Position numbers and translations under genes: made by a program | Source: Firmicutes bacterium CAG:822 | Lineage (GTDB): Bacteria > Bacillota_I > Bacilli_A > RF39 > UBA660 | Direction of reading: 5' to 3' | DNA: 12,583 bases | Assembly (NCBI GenBank): GCA_000432855.1 | Contig: HF990848.1 | Span: 1-12,583, forward strand | The notes under the pieces: model-generated | The model's database searches: none | Told to the model about the DNA's origin: nothing | What the model saw: only the letters and a program-made list of their open reading frames with translations | Shown: positions 6,565 through 12,583 of the stretch, piece after piece | Layout: each line of letters opens with the position of its first letter | Position numbering within the stretch: position 1 is the stretch's first letter

Positions 6565-7969
6565 AAATCTTACGTTTCTTTTCATTTTTCTTTACAATAA
6601 TATAATATCCACCAATTCCTGCAACAATACAAGCAATTCCAACTCCAACAATAATTAATGATACTCTTGCGGCTGTTTCAGGAACTTCAATCACAACAAC
6701 TTCATAAGTTACAGGAACTGAATCCTTAGACACATGATCGTCAACCGTCAAAGTAACCTCATTAGGAACAATAACAAGCCCATTATTGTCATAAGAACTT
6801 AAATCAGCATTAGATAATATTTCCGTTGTAACAACCACATTATAAGTATGACCATAAAAATCATCATTTTTTAAATCTTTAACTGTAATTTGTAGTTTAT
6901 TATCTACAATACTTATATCATACAAATCAGTTACATCTTCTTCATTTTCGTTATATATTTTCACTTGATTAACATCAGTTAATTTCAACACTGGTTCAAA
7001 TGTATCTTCTATTAAAAATGAATTATAATAAATACCTTCTTCTAATTTATCAACAGTATATTGGAATGTATAAGTAAACTCTTCTCCAAGTTCAACTTTA
7101 CCTTTACTTACTTCCTTTGTAATTGTTGGATACTCTACATTTACTAATTTCACAGATGTCGATCTTATAATTGGGGTGTTCAATTTTAAAACACCAACTG
7201 TCTGATATCCCTGACTTCTATAAATTATACTAGTATTACTTGAAAGACCTTTACGTGACATATTTAAAGTAATATCTTGTTCTTTATCAGACGTAATAGT
7301 CACTTGATTACCAGAAACCTCAACATTACAATCAGCATCACTACTAACATTCCAATTACTCAAAACATTATTAGTATCTGTTAACGTAACACCTTCACTA
7401 AGTTTCCCTTTAATAGTTTGTCCAGCAAATGAAGGAGCCGTTTTAAAATTATTTACTAATTCAGTAATTTGATTTTCATATGTACTAACACTAAATGTAG
7501 GTCCATTTTTTCTCAATGTTAAAGTTACATTTATAGAAGGGTTAACTACCTTCCAAATTAATTTTTGAGCAGCTAAATACCAAAGATATGAATCATGACC
7601 ACTATACCCATAACCAAAATAAGCAATCAATTCAATTTGATTAATCTTATCGTTAGTCAAAGACAAACCAGAAGAATTCCAATTATTTGGAGAATAAGCA
7701 TTACTGCCATGATTAACAGAAACTCCAGGCTCTAAACAATATGCCAATTGTCCATCTACATAAAGTACTGATGATAACAAAGGTTCTCCATCACCATAAT
7801 CATGCCAAATCGTTCCACTATTACAATAAGAAGCAGATGTCCCATCACTACATACATAAGTATCGGATGTCAATGTAGCCGCCGATACTTTAGGACTTAA
7901 TAAAAAAGTAACTCCGAAAAACAATAAAAATAAACAAAATAAATTTACTATCTTCTTAATAGACTTCAT
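6563..7969 (-). CDS. Cell-surface thioester-domain protein with isopeptide-type domain and sorting signal
   Basis: 468 residues. A signal peptide (residues 1-30, hydrophobic 8-24, likely cut after VSA) is followed by a TQXA-type thioester domain. 'AYCLEPG' supplies Cys78 and 'YLAAQKLIWK' supplies Gln135, the pair that forms an internal Cys-Gln thioester able to bond covalently to host or surface amines in this family. A second beta domain (about 280-425) starts with 'TITKEV' (Lys285), has acidic residues at 321-322 and ends with 'VPNEVTLTV' (Asn403), the layout of a Lys-Asn isopeptide domain as in pilins. The C-terminus is VPETA (429-433), a hydrophobic helix and KKNEKKRKI, a sortase-type sorting signal with V and A replacing the L and G of LPXTG. 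No sortase is nearby. ATG 7969 follows AGGGTGA at about 10 bases. It has its own promoter and terminator. Adhesion is inferred. Confidence 0.88.
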   Translation of the reverse strand: MKSIKKIVNLFCLFLLFFGVTFLLSPKVSAATLTSDTYVCSDGTSASYCNSGTIWHDYGDGEPLLSSVLYVDGQLAYCLEPGVSVNHGSNAYSPNNWNSSGLSLTNDKINQIELIAYFGYGYSGHDSYLWYLAAQKLIWKVVNPSINVTLTLRKNGPTFSVSTYENQITELVNNFKTAPSFAGQTIKGKLSEGVTLTDTNNVLSNWNVSSDADCNVEVSGNQVTITSDKEQDITLNMSRKGLSSNTSIIYRSQGYQTVGVLKLNTPIIRSTSVKLVNVEYPTITKEVSKGKVELGEEFTYTFQYTVDKLEEGIYYNSFLIEDTFEPVLKLTDVNQVKIYNENEEDVTDLYDISIVDNKLQITVKDLKNDDFYGHTYNVVVTTEILSNADLSSYDNNGLVIVPNEVTLTVDDHVSKDSVPVTYEVVVIEVPETAARVSLIIVGVGIACIVAGIGGYYIIVKKNEKKRKI

Positions 7970-8045
7970 AATAATTTACTCACCCTTTCTTAAACAATGT
8001 TTTAAATACACATTATTATCAAACATCAGCTAGTCTTATAACTAT

Positions 8046-8075
8046 ATTATAAAGATAATCCGTTAAACTTTTCAA
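8046..8075 (-). promoter_or_regulatory. Promoter of the thioester surface protein gene
   Basis: On the minus strand TTGAAA (8070-8075), 18 bases, then a perfect TATAAT (8046-8051). It gives a leader of about 70 bases before ATG 7969, in which I see no clear hairpin or riboswitch. Confidence 0.6.
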
Positions 8076-8153
8076 CCATATTTTTATTTTTTGTCAAAAA
8101 ACTATACAACAAATTTACACATTTTTTGGAAATATTGCTTAATTTTAACAAAC

Positions 8154-8178
8154 AAAAAAAGCCATATAATGACCTTTT
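8154..8178 (-). terminator. Terminator of the HAD phosphatase gene
   Basis: On the minus strand AAAAG and CTTTT arms enclose a short CAT/ATG inner stem, followed by seven T (8154-8160). It starts 17 bases after the stop codon at 8195. The stem is imperfect, but position and T run fit. Confidence 0.6.
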
Positions 8179-8194
8179 ATAATTTATTAAAAAT

Positions 8195-8740
8195 TTAACC
8201 TCTATTACCACTATAATATTTTCCATACATAAATTCATTTCGAGGTAAAAGTAAATATATTGATGTTTGAATAGCACTATTTGCCAAAGATTTTATTCGA
8301 TAACCGCCTTTAACCGCGTCAACCATAACCTTATAAAAACCCAATCTCGCAGCAAACAACATATCCAAATAAAAAGAATCACCTATCATCATCGTATTAC
8401 TTGGTTCACATTCACTACCAAATAAACCATGTTTAACCAATGAAAAATCACCATAAAATGGTTTCTTCGCATTTGCGATATATTTTACTTCCAAAGCTTC
8501 ACCAACTGGTTTTACTCTTCTTTCAGATCCACTAGAACATAGCCCAGGCGTAATACCAATTTCTTTAATTAAATCAAATAATCTAATCAATCTATCAGAA
8601 ATATTAATATCATCAAACGGTAAAATAGTACAGTCTACATCAAAAATGGCACACTTAATACCACTATCATATAATTTAACATAATTTATATCATAAACAC
8701 TTTTTTCATAAGTATCGGGAATAATTTTATTTAGATTCAA
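8195..8740 (-). CDS. YqeG-like HAD-superfamily phosphatase (subfamily IIIA)
   Basis: 181 residues from a TTG start. Motif I is FDVDCT with nucleophile Asp34 and Asp36; motif II is the CSSGS stretch (Ser69, Ser70); the lysine of motif III is in ANAKKPFYG (Lys92/93); motif IV is GDSFYLD with Asp121 and Asp126. Size and the order 'IPDTYEKSVYDI' then DxDxT match the YqeG family, soluble phosphatases of uncertain substrate (the mitochondrial relative is the PGP phosphatase Gep4/PTPMT type, so phosphatidylglycerophosphate is one possibility). An upstream GTG at 8749 is in frame, but it lies in the AGAGGTG ribosome site (8747-8753), which sits 6 bases from TTG 8740, and the shorter protein lines up better with the family. 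It has its own promoter and terminator. Confidence 0.87.
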   Translation of the reverse strand: MNLNKIIPDTYEKSVYDINYVKLYDSGIKCAIFDVDCTILPFDDINISDRLIRLFDLIKEIGITPGLCSSGSERRVKPVGEALEVKYIANAKKPFYGDFSLVKHGLFGSECEPSNTMMIGDSFYLDMLFAARLGFYKVMVDAVKGGYRIKSLANSAIQTSIYLLLPRNEFMYGKYYSGNRG

Positions 8741-8746
8741 AGGATT

Positions 8747-8753
8747 CACCTCT
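8747..8753 (-). promoter_or_regulatory. Ribosome site deciding the HAD gene start
   Basis: AGAGGTG, 6 bases before TTG 8740. The in-frame GTG at 8747-8749 is the end of this site, and nothing better precedes it; TTG is therefore preferred. Confidence 0.55.
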
Positions 8754-8762
8754 TGCTTTCAT

Positions 8763-8790
8763 AGTATATCATATTAAATTAAAATGTCAA
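8763..8790 (-). promoter_or_regulatory. Promoter of the HAD phosphatase gene
   Basis: A perfect TTGACA (8785-8790), 16 bases, then TATACT (8763-8768) preceded by TGA, an extended -10. The -35 hexamer lies inside the descending arm of the miaA terminator, so the end of one unit and the start of the next share DNA. Confidence 0.75.
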
Positions 8791-8811
8791 AATTACATTA
8801 TTTTGACATTT
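8781..8811 (-). terminator. Terminator of the ruvA-ruvB-queA-miaA operon
   Basis: Perfect 12-base-pair inverted repeat, AAATGTCAAAAT (8782-8793) and ATTTTGACATTT (8800-8811), 6-base loop. On the minus strand the stem lies in the last codons of miaA, the loop holds the stop codon, and it ends TTTTAATTT. The T-tract is interrupted and the stem is A+T rich, so termination may be leaky. Confidence 0.65.
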
Positions 8812-9676
8812 CCTTCTTAATATACTCTAAAACTTCTTCTTCTGTTTTACTAAAATCATCATAATTAGTTTGAAACCACTTTAGTTTCATCTGATTACGA
8901 AACCACGTATATTGTCTTTTCGCATATTTTCGGCTCTTACTCTTTATAAGCTCTATCGCATCTTCTAAACTAGTCTTACCATCAAAATAATCAAATAACT
9001 CTTTAGGTCCAATTGGTGTCATAACCGCTTTTGTTCTAATACCAAGATTGTATATTTCCTTAGCTTCTTCCACTAATCCCTCTTCTACCATTTTATCGAC
9101 TCTTTTATTAATCTTATAATATAAAATATTTCTATCCGTCGTAAGTCCAATAAACAAAGTATCATAAAGTAAAGTTAAATCCTTCTCCTTTTCGCTATAT
9201 GGTTTCTTATTAGCCTTATAATAATTAAGTGCACTTATTACTCTAACCCGGTTATTCAAATGAATATTAGTATTTGGATCAACCTCTAAAAGCATTTTAT
9301 AAAGTTCATCATTACTAACACCTTCATATTCATCGTTAGCTTTTTCCTCAAATTTATAATCATATAAAGCCGCATTTATATAAAGCCCTGTTCCCCCAAC
9401 TAATATTGGAGTTTTTCCACGTTTTAAAATATCATCGATAATTTTGCGGGAATCTTTTTGATAATCAAACACTGTATAATCTTCTCTTAAATCTTTTTCG
9501 TTAAACAAATAATGTTTAACCCCTTCAGTATCTTGAACTTTATTAGTCGCAATATCTAAACCTTTATATATTTGCGTGCTATCCGCATTTATAATCTCAC
9601 CATTTAACTGGTGGGCTAAAAAGATACCCAAATCTGTCTTTCCAGTCGCTGTTGGACCAGTAATTACAATCACCAT
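8798..9676 (-). CDS. miaA: tRNA dimethylallyltransferase MiaA
   Basis: Transfers a dimethylallyl group to N6 of adenosine 37 in tRNAs that read codons starting with U. 292 residues, within the family range (~290-320). The P-loop GPTATGKT is at residues 7-14, followed by NADSTQIYKGLDIATNK with the catalytic Asp32 and tRNA-contacting Ser33 and Gln35. 'VGGTGLY' (about 94-100) is the usual second signature and 'KRQYTWFRNQ' lies near the C-terminus, as in other MiaA proteins. ATG 9676 has an AAGGTGAT ribosome site that overlaps the end of queA region; only 9 bases separate the genes, so they are co-transcribed. The last codons fold into the operon terminator. Identification is secure. Confidence 0.96.
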   Translation of the reverse strand: MVIVITGPTATGKTDLGIFLAHQLNGEIINADSTQIYKGLDIATNKVQDTEGVKHYLFNEKDLREDYTVFDYQKDSRKIIDDILKRGKTPILVGGTGLYINAALYDYKFEEKANDEYEGVSNDELYKMLLEVDPNTNIHLNNRVRVISALNYYKANKKPYSEKEKDLTLLYDTLFIGLTTDRNILYYKINKRVDKMVEEGLVEEAKEIYNLGIRTKAVMTPIGPKELFDYFDGKTSLEDAIELIKSKSRKYAKRQYTWFRNQMKLKWFQTNYDDFSKTEEEVLEYIKKEMSK

Positions 9677-9685
9677 ATTATCACC

Positions 9686-10711
9686 TTACTTTATCAGCAT
9701 ACTGTCGCCAAACGAAAAGAAACGATATTTATTCTCTATAGCTTCATTGTATGCTTTCATTATATTATCCTTACCAGCAAGAGCACTAACTAACATAACT
9801 AAAGTTGATTTTGGTAAATGAAAATTTGTAATCAAATAATCTATACCCTTAAATTCATACCCTGGATAAATAAAAATATCCGTCCATCCAGAGCATTCTT
9901 TAAACTTACCATATAAACTAGCAATCGTCTCTAATGTTCTAGTTGATGTTGTACCCACACTGATAATCTTATGTCCTTCTTCTTTTGTTTTATTAAGTAA
10001 ATCAGCTACCTCCGCACTCATGACATAATATTCACTATGCATTTTATGTTTAGTCACATCTTCGACATTAACTGGTCTAAAAGTACCAAGTCCTACGTGC
10101 AAAGTAATATACGCGATATTTACACCCTTGTCTTTTATCTTTTCAAGTAAATCTTTAGTAAAGTGTAAACCTGCCGTTGGAGCAGCCGCACTGCCAACAT
10201 TTTTTGCATAAACTGTCTGATATCTATCTTTATCTTTTAATTTCTCATGAATATAAGGAGGAAGTGGCATTTCACCCAATTCATCTAAGATTTCATATAA
10301 AATTCCTTTATACTCTAACTTAAATCTTCGTATACCTTCATCTAATACTTCCATGCATTTAGCCTTTAACTTCCCGTCGCCAAAAGAAACAATCGTTCCC
10401 TCTTTAATTCGCTTTGCCGGTTTAGTTAAACATTCCCATACATTATTTCCTTCATCTTTCAATAGTAAAACTTCGATAACAGCTCCCGTTTCTTCTTTGA
10501 CTCCATAAAGTCTAGCCGGCATAACTTTAGTATCATTTAAAACTAAAGTATCACCTTTTTCCATATAATCAATAACATCAGTAAAATGTCTATGACTAAT
10601 TTCTCCAGTTGTTTTATCCAAAACCAAAAGTTTTGAAGCATCTCTTCTCTCAAGTGGTGTTTGGGCAATTAATTCTTCTGGTAAATCAAAGTCAAAATCA
10701 TCTGTTTTCAT
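9686..10711 (-). CDS. queA: S-adenosylmethionine:tRNA ribosyltransferase-isomerase QueA
   Basis: Makes epoxyqueuosine in the wobble position of tRNAs by moving the ribose of S-adenosylmethionine onto 7-aminomethyl-7-deazaguanine. 341 residues, full length. Family signatures: the start 'DDFDFDLPEELIAQ', 'DTKVMPARLYG' (about 60-70), 'APTAGLHFT' (about 177-185), 'LHVGLGTFRPV' and the C-terminal 'YPGYEFKGIDYLITNFHLPKS' region. ATG 10711 has a GGGTGAT ribosome site in the 11-base gap after ruvB. The common partner tgt is not adjacent here; miaA follows instead. Presence of queA implies that queuosine synthesis or salvage genes exist elsewhere in the genome. Confidence 0.96.
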   Translation of the reverse strand: MKTDDFDFDLPEELIAQTPLERRDASKLLVLDKTTGEISHRHFTDVIDYMEKGDTLVLNDTKVMPARLYGVKEETGAVIEVLLLKDEGNNVWECLTKPAKRIKEGTIVSFGDGKLKAKCMEVLDEGIRRFKLEYKGILYEILDELGEMPLPPYIHEKLKDKDRYQTVYAKNVGSAAAPTAGLHFTKDLLEKIKDKGVNIAYITLHVGLGTFRPVNVEDVTKHKMHSEYYVMSAEVADLLNKTKEEGHKIISVGTTSTRTLETIASLYGKFKECSGWTDIFIYPGYEFKGIDYLITNFHLPKSTLVMLVSALAGKDNIMKAYNEAIENKYRFFSFGDSMLIK

Positions 10712-10722
10712 CTTATCACCCT

Positions 10723-11724
10723 CTAAAATAAAGTATCTTGTCTGTTTTTCTTTAAATAATCATAAGCTTTTTCTGTCACCATTCTACCTCTACTTGTTCT
10801 TTTAAGAAAACCATTTTGAAGTAAATATGGTTCATATACATCCTCAATCGTTGATGCCTCTTCTCCAATACTAGAAGCTAAAGCATCAATACCAACTGGA
10901 CCCCCATTAAACTTTTCAATAATCGCATTAAGTAAATTATAATCTGTCGCATCAAGTCCAGCTTCATCGACTTTAAGTTTTTCCAAAGCCATTTTTGTAA
11001 TATCTAAATCGATATTACCATCACCCATAACTAAAGCAAAATCACGAACTCGTTTAAATAATCTATTAGCCACTCTTGGTGTTCCTCTACTTCTTCTAGC
11101 AAGTTCCATTGCCGCATCTTCTGAAATTGGTGATTTTAAAACTCTGCTTGTTCTAAGAACAATTTGTTTTAGTTCCTCTTCTGTATAAAAATTAAGCCTT
11201 GATACAATTCCAAATCTATCTCTTAAAGGTCCAGTTAAATCACCTGCACGTGTCGTCGCTCCAACTAAAGTAAAAGGTGGCAAGTCAATTGTGATATTTC
11301 TACTTGAAGCATCAGAACCAACAATAATATCTAATTTAAAATCTTCCATTGCTGAATATAAAATTTCTTCAATAAATCTTGGTATGCGATGAATCTCATC
11401 AATAAATAATACATCTCCAGGTTCTAATGTTGAAAGTACTGCCGCTAAATCACCGCTTTTTTCAATCGCTGGACCACTAGTTGTTTTAATATTGCTTCCC
11501 ATCTCATTAGCTATAATATAAGCCATTGTCGTTTTACCAAGTCCTGGCGGGCCATATAAAAGCACATGATCTAGAGCTTCCGAGCGCATCTTGGCTGCCT
11601 TCATAAATATATTCAAATTTTCTTTTAATTCTGATTGACCAATATATTCATCAATACTCTCCGGTCTAATTGAAGTTTCAAAATTATCTTCTTCTAACTC
11701 CTCACCAGTAACTAATCTTGCCAT
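10723..11724 (-). CDS. ruvB: Holliday junction branch migration helicase RuvB
   Basis: AAA+ ATPase that forms hexameric rings on both sides of a RuvA-bound Holliday junction and drives branch migration. 333 residues, the standard length. Walker A GPPGLGKT is at 58-65 (Lys64), Walker B LFIDEIH has Asp109 and Glu110, sensor 1 GATTRAG is at 155-161, and 'GPLRDRFG' contains the arginine finger Arg170. The C-terminal winged helix ends with 'TSRGRMVTEKAYDYL'. ATG 11724 is preceded by a perfect AGGAGGTGAT ribosome site that overlaps the end of ruvA (11 bases apart). Every key residue is present. It shares the SOS-type promoter of ruvA. Confidence 0.98.
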   Translation of the reverse strand: MARLVTGEELEEDNFETSIRPESIDEYIGQSELKENLNIFMKAAKMRSEALDHVLLYGPPGLGKTTMAYIIANEMGSNIKTTSGPAIEKSGDLAAVLSTLEPGDVLFIDEIHRIPRFIEEILYSAMEDFKLDIIVGSDASSRNITIDLPPFTLVGATTRAGDLTGPLRDRFGIVSRLNFYTEEELKQIVLRTSRVLKSPISEDAAMELARRSRGTPRVANRLFKRVRDFALVMGDGNIDLDITKMALEKLKVDEAGLDATDYNLLNAIIEKFNGGPVGIDALASSIGEEASTIEDVYEPYLLQNGFLKRTSRGRMVTEKAYDYLKKNRQDTLF

Positions 11725-11735
11725 CTAATCACCTC

Positions 11736-12287
11736 CTATTTTAAAAGTAATTTTAAAGCTGTTTTTATTTGTTCTTCAATATCTAAAGAACTATCGACCT
11801 TCTTAACCACTTTATTAATATCTGCATTCTTATAACCTAAACTTCTTAAAGCTTCCACAAGTTCATCACTAATTTGATTGCTAACTTCTTCCGTTTTAGC
11901 AAGTTTTCCTTTTAAATCCAAAATAATTTGTCTAGCCACTTTATCGCCAATCTTCGGAAATTTTTTCAAATATAAAATATTTTCTCTTTCAATCGCATCA
12001 ACAATACCATCAGGTGAACCTAAAGCCAGCATCGGTAGTGCCATCTTACAACCCAATCCTTTAACTGAAATCAACTTTAAAAATAACTGTTTTTCTTCTA
12101 ATGATTTAAATCCATATAAAGTTATCTCGTCTTCTCTAACATATTGATATAAATAAACTGTGTATTCTTTATCTATCTCAAATGAATAAGGACTAGCTGT
12201 ATAAATCAAATAACCAACACCGTTATTATCAACAACTATATAATCACTTTCAATTTCTTTAATAAATCCTTTTATATAAGCATACAT
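11736..12287 (-). CDS. ruvA: Holliday junction binding protein RuvA
   Basis: Binds four-way junctions as a tetramer and loads RuvB. 183 residues from the chosen ATG, slightly short of the usual ~190-205. It opens MYAYIKGFI with the GVGYLIY strand (23-29) of the OB domain. Helix-hairpin-helix motifs follow at about 71-89 (LISVKGLGCKMAL) and 107-126 (LKKFPKIGDKVARQIILDLK). The C-terminal RuvB-binding domain is at about 140-183. The DNA-contact turns read KGLG and PKIG; the second is the usual PGIG with a lysine. A longer reading from GTG at 12296 is rejected because that codon lies within the AGGTGG ribosome site (12293-12298), 5 bases before ATG 12287. First gene of the operon. Confidence 0.95.
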   Translation of the reverse strand: MYAYIKGFIKEIESDYIVVDNNGVGYLIYTASPYSFEIDKEYTVYLYQYVREDEITLYGFKSLEEKQLFLKLISVKGLGCKMALPMLALGSPDGIVDAIERENILYLKKFPKIGDKVARQIILDLKGKLAKTEEVSNQISDELVEALRSLGYKNADINKVVKKVDSSLDIEEQIKTALKLLLK

Positions 12288-12292
12288 ACTAA

Positions 12293-12298
12293 CCACCT
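12293..12298 (-). promoter_or_regulatory. Ribosome site deciding the ruvA start
   Basis: AGGTGG at 5 bases from ATG 12287. The in-frame GTG (12294-12296) is part of it. Same site and spacing as dinB. Confidence 0.7.
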
Positions 12299-12303
12299 AT
12301 TTA

Positions 12304-12332
12304 ATTATAACACGAACATCAGTTTTTTAACA
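12304..12332 (-). promoter_or_regulatory. Promoter of the ruvA-ruvB-queA-miaA operon
   Basis: On the minus strand a perfect TATAAT (12304-12309) preceded by TGT, an extended -10. The -35 region 17 bases upstream is poor (TGTTAA, 12327-12332), so the promoter leans on the extended -10. The LexA-like box fills the spacer. Confidence 0.65.
12313..12326. promoter_or_regulatory. LexA (SOS) box of ruvA
   Basis: Minus strand AAAACTGATGTTCG. One half, ATGTTCG, is perfect and identical to that at dinB; the GAAC arm is AAAC. It lies directly upstream of the TGT of the extended -10, at the same distance as the dinB box. ruvAB is under LexA control in B. subtilis and E. coli, which supports the call. 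Confidence 0.55.
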
Positions 12333-12333
12333 G

Positions 12334-12364
12334 AAAAAAAAGAAAGCCTTACTTCTTAGCCTTC
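12334..12364 (-). terminator. Terminator of the mini-gene upstream of ruvA
   Basis: On the minus strand GAAGGC (12359-12364) pairs with GCTTTC (12342-12347), six pairs including one G-U, around an 11-base loop, followed by eight T (12334-12341). It lies 14 bases after the stop of the small reading frame at 12379 and directly upstream of the ruvA promoter. Confidence 0.65.
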
Positions 12365-12378
12365 CTATTACTAACAAC

Positions 12379-12499
12379 TTACATATATAATACTATAACT
12401 AACCCTAAAACCATATATAAAATACTAATCGCAAATGTTGAAGGAACCCTTACTATTTGAACTGATTGCTCTTGAACTTCTTTATTACATTTTTTTCAC
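12379..12499 (-). pseudogene. Miniature membrane-peptide gene broken at a run of seven A
   Basis: AAGGGAG (12508-12514) sits 8 bases before a GTG at 12499. Translation from that GTG gives only Met-Lys-Lys-Met and a stop. If one A of the seven-A run (12490-12496) is dropped, the frame opens for 39 residues to TAA at 12379: MKKCNKEVQEQ, then a stretch containing VRVPSTF, then a single membrane helix (AISILYMVLGLVIVLYM). A promoter upstream and a terminator downstream bracket exactly this stretch. No start codon precedes the long frame without the shift, so as written it is broken. It could be a decayed gene, a phase-variable or slippage-controlled peptide, a sequencing indel, or a small RNA. 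I do not recognise the family. Confidence 0.4.
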
Positions 12500-12527
12500 T
12501 TTCCACACTCCCTTACATTATAAAAAT

Positions 12528-12556
12528 ATTATAAACTAAAAAGAACAAAATACCAA
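12528..12556 (-). promoter_or_regulatory. Promoter of the mini-gene
   Basis: TTGGTA (12551-12556), 17 bases, then TATAAT (12528-12533) on the minus strand. A second TATAAT (12517-12522) lies just downstream but leaves little room before the ribosome site. The leader would be about 20 bases. Confidence 0.5.
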
Positions 12557-12568
12557 AATAAATTTTGG
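12553..12568. terminator. Inverted repeat at the right edge, possible terminator of an off-window gene
   Basis: CCAAAAT-AA-ATTTTGG is a perfect palindrome; on the minus strand it is followed by TATTTTG and more T-rich sequence. It may end a minus-strand gene lying beyond 12583. It overlaps the -35 of the mini-gene promoter, so it could instead be an operator. Confidence 0.4.
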
Positions 12569-12583
12569 CATTAGCTTACCTCA

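Noticed and set aside
8047..8277. 76-codon minus-strand open frame overlapping the end of the HAD gene
   Set aside because: It runs through the HAD terminator and over the promoter of the next gene, has no ribosome site and reads as low-complexity translation of A+T-rich DNA.
9576..9821. Plus-strand open frame antisense to miaA and queA
   Set aside because: Covers the conserved miaA P-loop region on the other strand; no expression signals.
11878..12147. 89-codon plus-strand open frame antisense to ruvA
   Set aside because: Shadow of ruvA; no ribosome site.

Overview
The window looks like the chromosome of a low-GC Gram-positive bacterium of the Bacilli, perhaps one of the uncultured gut lineages near Erysipelotrichales/RF39. 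This is inferred from strong A+T bias, AGGAGG-type ribosome sites, TTGACA/TATAAT-type promoters, Bacillus-like LexA operators, a cell-wall anchored surface protein and a TasA-like exported protein. TGA ends tex in a tight ATGA overlap, so the standard bacterial code applies rather than the Mycoplasma code. No rRNA, tRNA, CRISPR array or insertion sequence was seen.

Left region (1-4463, all minus strand). The left edge cuts an exported protein of 311+ residues. Its last visible ~80 bases jump to about 59% G+C and become very poor in A on the coding strand, in an otherwise ~30% G+C gene. This resembles the variable repeat of a diversity-generating retroelement, whose template and reverse transcriptase would lie off the left edge. 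Next comes a compact operon, tex - small lipoprotein - uppP (nucleic-acid binding factor, envelope lipoprotein, undecaprenyl-diphosphate phosphatase), with its own promoter.

Middle region (4464-8194). A plus-strand TasA/camelysin-like exported protein has its own promoter, strong ribosome site and terminator. It is followed by minus-strand dinB (Y-family polymerase) with a LexA-like box inside its promoter. Then comes a minus-strand thioester-domain surface protein with an isopeptide-type domain and a C-terminal VPETA sorting-type signal. The two exported proteins at 1-934 and 4639-5199 share the same membrane-exit motif (GYAAFxTTLxI).

Right region (8195-12583, all minus strand). A YqeG-like HAD phosphatase has its own promoter, whose -35 box is buried in the terminator of the operon upstream. 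That operon is ruvA-ruvB-queA-miaA (Holliday junction migration plus two tRNA-modification enzymes), transcribed from a promoter carrying a second LexA-like box in the same position as the one at dinB. Upstream of ruvA is a miniature transcription unit (promoter, ribosome site, terminator) for a ~39-residue membrane peptide whose frame is broken at a run of seven A.

How they work together: dinB and ruvAB form a DNA-damage pair that appears to share LexA control. uppP, the lipoprotein and the three surface proteins concern the cell envelope. queA and miaA act on tRNA anticodon loops and appear to ride on the SOS transcript.
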